From the NCBI GenBank assembly GCA_902779875.1, contig CACZCX010000012.1:1-64000 (forward strand): a stretch of 64,000 bases of DNA, given 5' to 3'. Position numbers and translations under genes: made by a program. Origin of the DNA: an uncultured Bacteroidales bacterium. GTDB lineage: Bacteria > Bacteroidota > Bacteroidia > Bacteroidales > Bacteroidaceae. Below, in pieces: positions 18,053 through 26,365 of the stretch. How positions within the stretch are numbered: position 1 is the stretch's first letter; the number at the start of each line of letters is the position of its first letter. The notes beneath the pieces are model-generated. The model was not told where the DNA came from. It ran no database searches and was given only the letters and a program-made list of their open reading frames with translations.

Positions 18053-18816
18053 TATTTATTCTCTCCTCCCTCAAGGTAGTTATTCATAGTAAGGGTTTTG
18101 CCATCATACACCACGTAGGTATACTGCGTTATCCAATCGCCTATTATGAGCAGGCGGCTGGAGTGGCTCAGCATAAGGTCGAGCTCGATATGACGGTGCC
18201 CGAATATGAAATAGTTTATGTCGGGGTGTGACTTGAGATACTCCTTGGCATAGAGAACCTGAAACTCCTTATCCTCACCCAGGTACTTGTCAATACCTTT
18301 CAGGCGGTGTTTCTCCATGCTTCTCTTGGCCCAGGACTGTCCCAGTCTCATGGTCCAGCGGGTAGGCAGAAGCGAATAGAGGAACTGGCATACACGACTG
18401 CGGAATATGCCGCGCATGAAACGGAACATGGGATCGGGATCGCCCATACCGTCGCCGTGAGCCAGGAAGAACTCCTTACCCATGATCTCGACCGTTACAG
18501 GCTCCTTATGGAGTATCACGCCGCATTCACGTTCCAGATAACCGAACATCCAGATGTCATGGTTGCCTATGAAATAGTGCACCTCGACTCCCATGTCGGT
18601 CAGTTCCGATATCTTACCGAGGAAACGGGTATAGCCTTTAGGCACCACATATTTGAACTCGTACCAGTAGTCAAACATATCGCCGAGCATATAGACCGCC
18701 TGCGCCTTATCCTTGATGTCATCAAGGAAACGGACGAGACGGCGCTCCTGCATACGCCTGTGGTCAATAGCCCACGAGCCCAGGTGTGCGTCAGAAATGA
18801 AATAAACGTTCTTCAT
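18052..18816 (-). CDS. lpxH: UDP-2,3-diacylglucosamine pyrophosphatase family (LpxH-like)
   Basis: A 254-residue calcineurin-like metallophosphoesterase. Metal-ligand motifs in order are SDAHLG (Asp9, His11), LGDMFDYW, GNHD, AHGDGMGDP and FGHRHIE. LpxH removes UMP from UDP-2,3-diacylglucosamine in lipid A synthesis at the inner membrane. The RRL-rich N-terminal segment and the insert after the HGD motif are as in Bacteroidetes LpxH-like enzymes. It overlaps the upstream DUF59 gene by 4 bases and closes the efp-radC-DUF59-lpxH run. Confidence 0.85.
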   Translation of the reverse strand: MKNVYFISDAHLGSWAIDHRRMQERRLVRFLDDIKDKAQAVYMLGDMFDYWYEFKYVVPKGYTRFLGKISELTDMGVEVHYFIGNHDIWMFGYLERECGVILHKEPVTVEIMGKEFFLAHGDGMGDPDPMFRFMRGIFRSRVCQFLYSLLPTRWTMRLGQSWAKRSMEKHRLKGIDKYLGEDKEFQVLYAKEYLKSHPDINYFIFGHRHIELDLMLSHSSRLLIIGDWITQYTYVVYDGKTLTMNNYLEGGENK

Positions 18817-19124
18817 ATCAGTCCCAATTCAAGTTTGGCCTCCTCAGACATCATGTCCTTGTCCCACTCGGGCTCAAAGACGAGATTGACCGTAGCCGAT
18901 TTGACACATTCCAGACCCTCTACCCTGAGACGTACATCCTCAACGATGAAATCAGCCAGCGAGCAGCCGGGCGCAGTAAGTGTCATGTCGATGACCACGT
19001 TTGCATCGGCATCGACATCGACCTTGTATATCAGTCCAAGGTTATATATATCGACAGGTATCTCAGGATCGTATACGGTCTTGAGCACCTCGACAACTTT
19101 CTCCTCTATCTCAAACTTTTCCAT
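18813..19124 (-). CDS. MIP18/DUF59 family iron-sulfur assembly protein (SufT-like)
   Basis: A 103-residue DUF59 domain protein with the family signature VYDPEIPVDIYNLGLIYKV and LTAPGCSLADFIVEDV. Such proteins assist Fe-S cluster maturation or transfer. The conserved cysteine is in APGCS. It is translationally coupled to lpxH (ATGA overlap) and lies 6 bases after radC. No suf genes are adjacent. Confidence 0.85.
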   Translation of the reverse strand: MEKFEIEEKVVEVLKTVYDPEIPVDIYNLGLIYKVDVDADANVVIDMTLTAPGCSLADFIVEDVRLRVEGLECVKSATVNLVFEPEWDKDMMSEEAKLELGLI

Positions 19125-19130
19125 TCCTGT

Positions 19131-19826
19131 TCAAAGTCTGCCTTTATCGGCATAACTGTAATAACCCCAGTCTGTGAATATCACATGATCCAACAGCTGG
19201 ATATCGACCGTGCGGCAAGCCTGATGGATGGAGCGGGTAAGCTCATCATCCTGCCGGCTCGGCACCAGGTTCCCCGAAGGGTGGTTATGACAGAGCGCCA
19301 TAGCAGTAGCCCTGTGCATAAACGCCTCGCGGAGAATGAGGCGGACATCGACCGATGCGCTGGCCAGTCCTCCCTGACTGACACGCATACTGCCCAGCAC
19401 ATGGGCTGCCTGGTTCAGGAAGAGCGCATGACACTCCTCCACCTGCATGTCGGCCATCATAGGATAGAACCAGTCGTAAATGTCGCGTGACGTACGTACA
19501 CGCGTCTTTACGGGAGGCTGTTCCTCCTTGCGGCGTCTGCCAAGTTCACATGCGGCCAGGATCGTAATCGCCTTGGCCTCACCTATTCCTTTAAAAGAGC
19601 AAAGCTCCCCGACGCTAAGTTTTCCAAGTTCGGAAAGACTGTTGCGGCAGGAAGCCATTACTTTTTGTGTTAAAGCCACCACCGAATCTTCAGTGTTTCC
19701 CGTGTGTATTAGAATCGCCAATAACTCAGCGTTTGTCAGCGCTGTCGCGCCCTTTTGCTTCATCTTTTCACGGGGGCGATCCTCAAGGGCCCACTGCCTA
19801 AGATTCAGCTTGTCCGGCTTATTCAT
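19131..19826 (-). CDS. radC: RadC family JAMM-domain protein
   Basis: A 231-residue protein with an N-terminal helix-hairpin-helix (about 70-92, FKGIGEAKAITILA) and a C-terminal JAB/MPN domain. The metal motif is HNHPSGN (His180, His182) with Asp193 following, and a glutamate at VEECH near 130. RadC was once linked to DNA repair but its cellular role is unresolved. It is the second gene after efp, 8 bases downstream. Confidence 0.92.
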   Translation of the reverse strand: MNKPDKLNLRQWALEDRPREKMKQKGATALTNAELLAILIHTGNTEDSVVALTQKVMASCRNSLSELGKLSVGELCSFKGIGEAKAITILAACELGRRRKEEQPPVKTRVRTSRDIYDWFYPMMADMQVEECHALFLNQAAHVLGSMRVSQGGLASASVDVRLILREAFMHRATAMALCHNHPSGNLVPSRQDDELTRSIHQACRTVDIQLLDHVIFTDWGYYSYADKGRL

Positions 19827-19834
19827 TCATTTTT

Positions 19835-20401
19835 TTATGCCTTCACGCGGCCCTGGTATGAACCGTCGCGGGTGTCGACCTCGATGAGCTCACCTTCATT
19901 GATGAACAGAGGTACGCGAACCTCGCAACCGGTCTCTACGGTAGCGGGCTTTGTGGTGTTTGTTGCGGTATCACCCTTAAGTCCGGGCTCTGTATAAGTA
20001 ACCTTGAGAACAACCTTTACAGGCATGTCAGCGAACAGGATCTCACCTGTGTTGGCGTTGGTGACAACATCAACAACCTCGCCCTCCTTCATGTAATCAA
20101 CACCGTTGATGAGGTCCTTGATGATTGTAACCTGTTCAAAGTTCTCCTGGTTCATGAAAATATAACCCATATCATCCTGATACAGGTACTGGTAGGGACG
20201 ACGCTCTACACGGACATCCTCGAGCTTGAAGCCGATCTGGAAAGTGCGCTCCAGCACGCGGCCGTTAACCACGTTCTTGAGTTTGGTACGCACGAATGTG
20301 TTACCCTTACCGGGCTTTACGTGCAGGAAATCGATGCAGAAATAAAGCTGGCCCTCCAGATTGATGCAGGTACCGATTTTGATGTCTTGACAAAGAATCA
20401 T
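19835..20401 (-). CDS. efp: Elongation factor P
   Basis: A 188-residue three-domain EF-P that relieves ribosome stalling at polyproline stretches. The modified-lysine loop is [10 protein letters not shown], with Lys32 at the tip, and the C-terminal OB domain ends [10 protein letters not shown]. The start [13 protein letters not shown] fits the family. It is first in an apparent operon with radC, a DUF59 gene and lpxH, and is transcribed from a -7 box at 20507-20514 divergent from rpmH. Confidence 0.96.
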   Translation of the reverse strand: MILCQDIKIGTCINLEGQLYFCIDFLHVKPGKGNTFVRTKLKNVVNGRVLERTFQIGFKLEDVRVERRPYQYLYQDDMGYIFMNQENFEQVTIIKDLINGVDYMKEGEVVDVVTNANTGEILFADMPVKVVLKVTYTEPGLKGDTATNTTKPATVETGCEVRVPLFINEGELIEVDTRDGSYQGRVKA

Positions 20402-20506
20402 AAATGTGTTTTTGTTCTATTATTAATAAATTACTGAATGTCATGCAACTACCCCCGGCCAAAGCAAAAAGCGCAACCGTTCGGCCGGAGAGTCCGTAAC
20501 GTTCTG

Positions 20507-20514
20507 CAAAAGTA
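20507..20514 (-). promoter_or_regulatory. -7 box of the efp operon
   Basis: TACTTTTG on the minus strand (TAnnTTTG), 106 bases upstream of the efp start. Confidence 0.65.
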
Positions 20515-20586
20515 GTGCAATGAGACAAATAGACAAAACTTTAGACAAAAAAAGAAGAGCAATTTGCATATTATGAAAAAAGAAAC

Positions 20587-20594
20587 TACCTTTG
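20587..20594 (+). promoter_or_regulatory. -7 box of rpmH
   Basis: TACCTTTG (TAnnTTTG), 47 bases upstream of the rpmH ATG. Confidence 0.7.
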
Positions 20595-20641
20595 CCCTCC
20601 GATTTCCGAAACAGAACAGAAAACAATAAAAATATATAACG

Positions 20642-20803
20642 ATGAAAAGAACATTTCAGCCTTCCAACAGGAAGAGAAAGAACAAGCACGGTTTCCGTGA
20701 GAGAATGGCCACTGCAAATGGCCGTCGTGTATTGGCTTCACGCAGAGCTAAGGGCCGCAAGAAGCTGACAGTATCTGACGAGTACTGCGGAAACAAGAAG
20801 TAA
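20642..20803 (+). CDS. rpmH: Ribosomal protein L34
   Basis: A 53-residue, very basic L34. It begins [20 protein letters not shown] and carries the family run [17 protein letters not shown]34 is among the smallest 50S proteins and binds 23S rRNA. The gene has its own promoter and a strong terminator 30 bases downstream. It is not beside dnaA or rnpA here, unlike in many bacteria. Confidence 0.97.
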   Translation: MKRTFQPSNRKRKNKHGFRERMATANGRRVLASRRAKGRKKLTVSDEYCGNKK

Positions 20804-20832
20804 TACTTTATTATTGTTATAAGGTATAAGAT

Positions 20833-20865
20833 GAGGGTCGGACAACAGTCCGGCCCTCGTTCTTT
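20833..20865 (+). terminator. rpmH terminator
   Basis: An 11-bp stem (20833-20843 with 20848-20858, one G.U pair) has loop AACA and is followed by GTTCTTTT. Confidence 0.85.
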
Positions 20866-20905
20866 TCAATCGGTCCGCAAAGCCTGAGTATCAAATAAAT
20901 TCCAT

Positions 20906-20913
20906 TATCTTTG
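20906..20913 (+). promoter_or_regulatory. -7 box of the PASTA-rluD-ddl operon
   Basis: TATCTTTG (TAnnTTTG), 17 bases upstream of the first ATG. Confidence 0.68.
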
Positions 20914-20930
20914 TACAAAATAAGAGAATT

Positions 20931-21536
20931 ATGGACAAGAACAAAAAGCGCTCTATAGGCATACTGCTCCTGAACCTGCTCGCCATGGCAGTCATAGCCA
21001 TCCTGCTTATAATCATAACATTCAGATGGATTGAGTCTTACACCCGTCACGGTGAGTACATATCGGTACCGGACGTAACGGGCATGTATGAGGAGGAGGC
21101 CGCCAAGGTGCTCTCCAATGCCGGTCTCAAGTATGAGATATCGGACTACAAATATGACAGGTCCCTGGTTGAGGGCGGCGTCATAGAGCAGAATCCCGAT
21201 GCAGGCTCATACGTAAAGGACGGCCGCAAGATATATCTCACGCTCAACTCAGGCAAGGAACCCGTGAAGGCAGTGCCCGACGTGGCCGACAACAGCTCGC
21301 TGCGTGCCGCCGAGTCACAGCTCCGCGCCGCCGGATTCAAACTCACCGCACCTGTCTACCAGAACGGTGACCTGGATTGGGTTTATGAGGTCCGATACCA
21401 GGGCGTGGCAGTCGAGGCCGGTGCCGAGATACCTGAGGGCTCCGTACTCACCATCGTGGTGGGCAACGGCACCCCGATTGAGATCATTGAAGAGGTTGAT
21501 TCAACCACAGTCGTAGAAACCGAGTTCTTTGAATAA
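20931..21536 (+). CDS. Membrane-anchored PASTA-domain protein
   Basis: A 201-residue protein with a short basic cytosolic start, one membrane helix (about 9-30, LLLNLLAMAVIAILLIIITF) and two periplasmic PASTA repeats, roughly 44-108 and 114-187. PASTA domains bind uncrosslinked peptidoglycan or beta-lactam-like ligands in PBPs and Ser/Thr kinases. No kinase or penicillin-binding domain is attached here. It is first in an operon with rluD and ddl, and the D-Ala-D-Ala ligase neighbour fits a cell-wall role. Confidence 0.85.
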   Translation: MDKNKKRSIGILLLNLLAMAVIAILLIIITFRWIESYTRHGEYISVPDVTGMYEEEAAKVLSNAGLKYEISDYKYDRSLVEGGVIEQNPDAGSYVKDGRKIYLTLNSGKEPVKAVPDVADNSSLRAAESQLRAAGFKLTAPVYQNGDLDWVYEVRYQGVAVEAGAEIPEGSVLTIVVGNGTPIEIIEEVDSTTVVETEFFE

Positions 21537-21540
21537 TCCC

Positions 21541-22611
21541 ATGCAGGAACTTGAAGACGAGATCGAGGAGTCACTGGATGACCTTGAACCTACACCCGAC
21601 GCGGCAGAGCTGTTCGAGCATTTCCGCGTAGTGGCCGACAAGGGACAGTCCCTGCTGCGCGTAGACAAGTTCCTGTTCGACCACCTGGAGCACTCGTCGC
21701 GCAACCGCATACAGAAGGCTGCCGATGCAGGCATGGTGATGGCAAACGGCCGTCCAGTCAAGAGCAACTACAAGGTCAAGCCGCTTGACGTGATTACGGT
21801 CATGATGGACCGTCCGCGTTACAGCAGTGACATTGAGCCCGAAGACATACCCCTGGACATAGTCTATGAGGACGAATGCCTCATGGTAGTGAACAAGCCG
21901 GCAGGCCTGGTGGTACATCCGGGATGCGGCAACTTTCACGGTACGCTGGTGAATGCCGTAGCCTGGCATCTCAGGGACAATCCCGACTATGACCCCAACA
22001 GTCCTCAGGTGGGTCTGGTACACCGCATTGACAAGGACACATCGGGCCTTCTGGTGGTAGCCAAGACGCCCGATGCCAAGACCTGTCTGGGACGTCAGTT
22101 CTTTAACAAGACCACCAAACGGGCCTATCAGGCACTGGTTTGGGGAGTTCCCCAGCCTGCAGAGGGTACGGTGGAGAGCCAGATTACACGCAACCCCAAG
22201 GACCGTCTGCAGATGGCCGTATCGTTCGACCCCGAGGTGGGCAAGCATGCGGTGACACACTACACGGTACTGGAGAGGTTCGGATACACATCGCTTGTGG
22301 AGTGCCGCCTGGAGACCGGACGCACACACCAGATAAGGGTACACATGAAACATCTGGGACACCCGCTGTTCAGCGACGAGCGCTACGGAGGCGACCAGAT
22401 TCTCAAGGGTACCACATACAGCCGTTACCGCCAGTTCGTGCAGAACTGCTTTGAGATATGCCCCCGTCAGGCCCTTCACGCCAAGACACTGGGTTTCGTG
22501 CATCCCATTACCGGACAGGAGATGTTCTTCAACTCCGAACTGCCCCAGGATATGGCCACGCTCATAGCCAAGTGGCGGGATTATGTAAGTTCAAGAGACT
22601 TTGAAAAATAA
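21541..22611 (+). CDS. rluD: RluA-family 23S rRNA pseudouridine synthase
   Basis: A 356-residue enzyme with an N-terminal S4 RNA-binding domain (LRVDKFLFDHL near 40) and an RluA catalytic domain. The active-site motif is HRIDKDTSGLLVVAK with the catalytic Asp in RIDKDTSG, and RTHQIRVHM follows. It isomerises uridine to pseudouridine in 23S rRNA. RluD specificity (helix 69) is inferred from size and resemblance. The ATG at 21541 was chosen, as the frame upstream has only a TTG. It starts 4 bases after the PASTA gene. Confidence 0.9.
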   Translation: MQELEDEIEESLDDLEPTPDAAELFEHFRVVADKGQSLLRVDKFLFDHLEHSSRNRIQKAADAGMVMANGRPVKSNYKVKPLDVITVMMDRPRYSSDIEPEDIPLDIVYEDECLMVVNKPAGLVVHPGCGNFHGTLVNAVAWHLRDNPDYDPNSPQVGLVHRIDKDTSGLLVVAKTPDAKTCLGRQFFNKTTKRAYQALVWGVPQPAEGTVESQITRNPKDRLQMAVSFDPEVGKHAVTHYTVLERFGYTSLVECRLETGRTHQIRVHMKHLGHPLFSDERYGGDQILKGTTYSRYRQFVQNCFEICPRQALHAKTLGFVHPITGQEMFFNSELPQDMATLIAKWRDYVSSRDFEK

Positions 22612-22620
22612 ACCATATAA

Positions 22621-23595
22621 ATGAAACGCGTAATAGCAATAGTAGCAGGCGGTGACTCAAGCGAGAACCCCGTTTCCCTGAGGAGCGCCGCAACCATCCT
22701 TGAGTACATGGACAAGGATAAGTATGAACCCTACATCCTGGAGGTTGAAGGCAAGAACTGGCAGGTTCACGTCAAGGAGGGCGTAAGCGTCCCGGTGGAC
22801 CGCAACGACTTCAGCTTTACCTTTGAGGGCAGAAAGACGGTATTTGACTACGCATACATCATAATACACGGCACACCCGGTGAGAACGGAGTGTTCGAGG
22901 GCTACCTGCGCCTGATGCGCATCCCCTTCTCCACCTGCGACGTGCTTGCATCGGCCCTTACATTCAACAAGTTCATGCTGAACATGACCCTGAGGAGTGC
23001 CGATGTCAACGTAGCCCGTTCCATCCGCATACGTAAGGGTGACAAGGTCAACCCCGATGAGGTGATAGAGAGCGTGGGACTCCCCTGTTTCATCAAGCCC
23101 ACCGACGGCGGCTCCAGTTTTGGCACCACCAAGGTCAAGACACGCGAGCAGATCATACCTGCAGTGGAGGATGCATTCAAGGAGAACTGCGAGATCATGA
23201 TAGAGTCATTCATGCAGGGCACCGAGGTTACCAACGGATACTTCAAGACCCGCAAGCGTGAGGTCAGGCTACCTGTAACCGAGGTGGTTCCCAAGACCGA
23301 CTTCTTTGACTATGACGCCAAGTACAACGGCCAGGTTGAGGAGATCACTCCCGCCCGCATTCCTGACGATATAAGAGATCGCATACAGGCTCTCACAGCA
23401 CGTATCTACGACCTGCTGGGCTGCCACGGAATAATACGTAACGACTACATCATTACCGAGGGAGGCAAGATAAACCTCCTGGAGGTGAACACCACCCCCG
23501 GCATGACCGCCACCAGTTTCATTCCGCAGCAGATAAGAGCTGCCGGACTGAACCTGACCGATGTCCTGACCGAGCTTATTGAAGACAGTTTCTAA
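22621..23595 (+). CDS. ddl: D-alanine--D-alanine ligase
   Basis: A 324-residue ATP-grasp enzyme that joins two D-Ala for the peptidoglycan stem peptide. Blocks in order are IVAGGDSSENPVSLRSA, IIHGTPGENGVFEGYL, PCFIKPTDGGSSFGTTKV (ATP-binding), and the C-terminal metal-binding LLEVNTTPGMTATS. The GGDSSE start replaces the GG.S.E pattern of E. coli DdlB in the same place. It lies 9 bases after rluD. Confidence 0.94.
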   Translation: MKRVIAIVAGGDSSENPVSLRSAATILEYMDKDKYEPYILEVEGKNWQVHVKEGVSVPVDRNDFSFTFEGRKTVFDYAYIIIHGTPGENGVFEGYLRLMRIPFSTCDVLASALTFNKFMLNMTLRSADVNVARSIRIRKGDKVNPDEVIESVGLPCFIKPTDGGSSFGTTKVKTREQIIPAVEDAFKENCEIMIESFMQGTEVTNGYFKTRKREVRLPVTEVVPKTDFFDYDAKYNGQVEEITPARIPDDIRDRIQALTARIYDLLGCHGIIRNDYIITEGGKINLLEVNTTPGMTATSFIPQQIRAAGLNLTDVLTELIEDSF

Positions 23596-23607
23596 ACATT
23601 AAGGACT

Positions 23608-24768
23608 ATGATCATACCTGCCGAATTTGACAAGATGCGCTCCTTTGAGGACGATGAGGTGCGCGGTGCCATACTGTCCCTTCTGGACGACCCCTCTTTC
23701 AGAAGGATCGCAAAGGCCAATGTAAAGTTCCTGCCCATCTGGCTGCTCAAACTCTACACCAGGCGTTTCAAGACAGTGAACAGTTTCCAGCTGGGTATGA
23801 TATACCCTGTACTCAAAAGGATTCTCAAGAAAGGATGTACCGGATTCTCGGCCGACTTCTCGGCTATGCCTGAGGGCCGCGAGGATTTCATATACCTCTC
23901 CAACCACAGGGATATAGTGCTGGACTCGGCTTTCCTGGATTACACGCTGCTGCTCTCCGGCAAGAAATCGGTCGAGATAGGCATCGGAAACAACCTTCTC
24001 ATATACCCGTGGATTGAGAAACTGGTACGTCTGAACCGCAGTTTCGTGGTCAACCGTTCCGCCACAGCCGCCGAGCTCCTGGAGTCATCACAGCAGCTCT
24101 CACGCTACATCCGTTTTGTGATAGAGCAGAAAAAGTCACCCGTATGGCTCGCCCAGCGCGAGGGACGCGCCAAGGACTCCAACGACCGCACCCAGAAGAG
24201 CGTGCTCAAGATGCTGGCCATGTCGGGGCCCGATGACATGCCCCTGTCGGAGCGTCTGCAGTCCCTGCACATAACACCGCTCACCATCTGCTACGAATTT
24301 GACCCCTGCGATTACCTCAAGGCCGAGGAGTTCCAGCTCAAACGTGACAACCCCGCCTACCGCAAGACCAAGAAGGCGGACCTGGACAACATGAAGACCG
24401 GCATCTGGGGATTCAAGGGACGCATGCATTATCAGGTATCGGCCCCCATTGACAGCGAGATCGCCGCCCTGGACAGCTCCGTGCCCCGTAACCAGTTCCT
24501 GGACCAGGTGGCTCAGATAATAGACCGTCATATATTCGAGGGATACCGCATCTATCCCTGCAACCACATAGCTCTTGACATGCTCCGCGGCGATGAGGCC
24601 GAAAGCGCCTTCTACACGGCCGATGACAAGGCTCAGTTCCAGAGATACCTGGACGGGCAGCTCAGCAAGATAACCATTCCGAATCCGGACTGGGATTTTC
24701 TTAAGGAGCGCATACTCACCATGTATGCCAACCCCCTCATCAACCAGAAAAGCGTCAAGGAATCATGA
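23608..24768 (+). CDS. Glycerolipid acyltransferase (PlsC-like superfamily)
   Basis: A 386-residue protein with the acyltransferase pattern YLSNHRDIVLDSAFL near residues 94-108 and VWLAQREGRAKDSND near 178-193, which corresponds to the FPEGTRS-type block. It resembles 1-acylglycerol-phosphate acyltransferases annotated in Bacteroidales, so a role in phospholipid or ornithine-lipid acylation is likely. The first motif places Asp at His+2 and His+6 rather than the canonical His+5. It is operonic with ddl (12 bp) and overlaps the NigD-like gene by 4 bases. Confidence 0.75.
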   Translation: MIIPAEFDKMRSFEDDEVRGAILSLLDDPSFRRIAKANVKFLPIWLLKLYTRRFKTVNSFQLGMIYPVLKRILKKGCTGFSADFSAMPEGREDFIYLSNHRDIVLDSAFLDYTLLLSGKKSVEIGIGNNLLIYPWIEKLVRLNRSFVVNRSATAAELLESSQQLSRYIRFVIEQKKSPVWLAQREGRAKDSNDRTQKSVLKMLAMSGPDDMPLSERLQSLHITPLTICYEFDPCDYLKAEEFQLKRDNPAYRKTKKADLDNMKTGIWGFKGRMHYQVSAPIDSEIAALDSSVPRNQFLDQVAQIIDRHIFEGYRIYPCNHIALDMLRGDEAESAFYTADDKAQFQRYLDGQLSKITIPNPDWDFLKERILTMYANPLINQKSVKES

Positions 24769-25394
24769 AAAGGCTAGCCCGTATATTATCAGCAGTCTCC
24801 CTGCTTACGCTGGCTCTTGTATCCTGTGAGAAGAGGGAACCGATTGACACCATGTTCAGCGGTTTCATGACCTCACACACCGACTCCCAAGGTTACATAA
24901 CAAGCCTTGTGACTGACATGGGAGAGAGATATAAAGTTGAGTATGACAAGGTCAGGCTCATGCCCGATACCATATACCGCGTAGTAGCTACGCTCGCCAT
25001 AGGCGCAGACAGCACCGCCACCATACGTCAGATTGTAGCCCCCGATTCCTATAAGGCACCGTGGGAGAACAACGTGCCGGCCGCCATGCGCGTCCAGGAT
25101 CCCGTAGAGCTGATTTCATACTACATAGGAGGCGGATTCCTGAACATAAAGGTGGGAATCAAAGTGCAGGATGCAGACTCACGCCACTCCGTGTCCTATG
25201 CCAGACAGTACTCCAACAGCGGCAAGCTCAGGTTCACCATATTCCACAACGCTTACAACGAGGCGGAGATGATAACCAAGTATCTCTATATGTCCATCCC
25301 CCTGTCCCAATACGGACTCCATGAAAATGACAAAGTCTTCCTCCGCTGCAAAGGCTATGAGGAAGACTATGATTTGGAGCTTACCTACAGGTAA
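24765..25394 (+). CDS. NigD-like lipoprotein
   Basis: A 209-residue lipoprotein with signal MKRLARILSAVSLLTLA and lipobox LVSC (Cys21). The two-part beta domain matches the NigD1/NigD2-like family (an N-terminal OB-like part and a C-terminal part ending DYDLELTYR). These proteins are common in Bacteroides and of uncertain function; the name comes from a bacteriocin gene cluster. It is the last gene of the PASTA-rluD-ddl-acyltransferase operon, coupled to the previous gene by an ATGA overlap. Confidence 0.75.
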   Translation: MKRLARILSAVSLLTLALVSCEKREPIDTMFSGFMTSHTDSQGYITSLVTDMGERYKVEYDKVRLMPDTIYRVVATLAIGADSTATIRQIVAPDSYKAPWENNVPAAMRVQDPVELISYYIGGGFLNIKVGIKVQDADSRHSVSYARQYSNSGKLRFTIFHNAYNEAEMITKYLYMSIPLSQYGLHENDKVFLRCKGYEEDYDLELTYR

Positions 25395-25396
25395 TC

Positions 25397-26353
25397 TTAC
25401 TTGAGGCCCTCAAGTATCTTCTTGAGAACGACGGTGGCCGATATCTCACGGTTGGCGGCCTCCGGGATGACCAGTGAACGCGGTCCCTCTATGACATCAT
25501 CGGTCACGATCATATTACGGCGCACGGGCAGGCAGTGCATGAAGTATGCATTGTCGGTCACAGCCATCTGACGGTCGCTGATAGTCCAGCTGCGGTCCTT
25601 GCTCAGGATCTGTCCGTAGTGCTCTTCACTTGCGGCAGACCAGTTCTTGCCGTATATGAAATGAGCGCCCTCAAAGGCCTTCATCTGATCATATTCAATG
25701 GTTGCACCGGCTGTGAACTTGGGATCCAGTTCATAACCCTCAGGATGTGTGATTACAACCTCATAACCGGCAGCCACCATCCACTGTGCGAATGAGTTGG
25801 GCACAGCCTGCGGCAGAGCCTTGGGATGCGGAGCCCAGCTCATGACCACCTTGGGACGCTCAACGGTCTTGTGCTCCTCAATGGTGATCCAGTCAGCAAA
25901 GCTCTGCAGAGGATGACCTGTAGCAGCCTCCATTGAGAACACGGGACGTCCTGAGTACTGGATGAACTGGTTAAGGATCTTCTCCTCATAGTCATCGGCA
26001 CGGTTCTCAAAACGGGCGAACGAACGTACGCCGATGATATCGCAGTAGCAACCCATGACAGGGATAGCCTCGAGCAGATGCTCGGACTTGTCACCGTCCA
26101 TGATCACGCCACGCTCGGTCTCGAGTTTCCAGGCTCCCTGGTTCACATCAAGCACAATCACGTTCATGCCCAGGTTGAGGGCAGCCTTCTGAGTGCTCAG
26201 ACGGGTTCTGAGGCTGGAGTTGAAGAATACCATGAGAAGAGTCTTGTTACGACCCAACTCAACATATTTGAAACGGTTCTTCTTTATGTCAAGGGCCTCC
26301 TGCAATGCCTCATGCAGGTCACCCAGATCCTTTACGCTGGTAAAATGTCTCAT
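25397..26353 (-). CDS. argF': N-succinyl/N-acetyl-ornithine carbamoyltransferase
   Basis: A 318-residue transcarbamylase of the Bacteroidota arginine pathway, which carbamoylates an N-acylated ornithine instead of free ornithine. The carbamoyl-phosphate loop is FFNSSLRTRLS (43-53), and HPLQSFAD and HCLPVRR follow. Residue 90, the published specificity switch (Pro in the B. fragilis succinyl enzyme, Glu at the matching place in the Xanthomonas acetyl enzyme, from memory), is Ser here within MDGDKSEHLL. It is last in a DUF2007-proB-proA-argF' run, linking proline and arginine synthesis. Its stop lies 2 bases from the convergent NigD-like gene. Confidence 0.9.
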   Translation of the reverse strand: MRHFTSVKDLGDLHEALQEALDIKKNRFKYVELGRNKTLLMVFFNSSLRTRLSTQKAALNLGMNVIVLDVNQGAWKLETERGVIMDGDKSEHLLEAIPVMGCYCDIIGVRSFARFENRADDYEEKILNQFIQYSGRPVFSMEAATGHPLQSFADWITIEEHKTVERPKVVMSWAPHPKALPQAVPNSFAQWMVAAGYEVVITHPEGYELDPKFTAGATIEYDQMKAFEGAHFIYGKNWSAASEEHYGQILSKDRSWTISDRQMAVTDNAYFMHCLPVRRNMIVTDDVIEGPRSLVIPEAANREISATVVLKKILEGLK

Positions 26354-26365
26354 ATCGTGTTTCTT

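Noticed and set aside
18307..19155. 282-codon plus-strand frame across lpxH/DUF59
   Set aside because: It spans two clear minus-strand genes and shows no recognisable features.
21571..22503. 310-codon minus-strand frame across rluD
   Set aside because: Antisense shadow of rluD, which has all RluA motifs.
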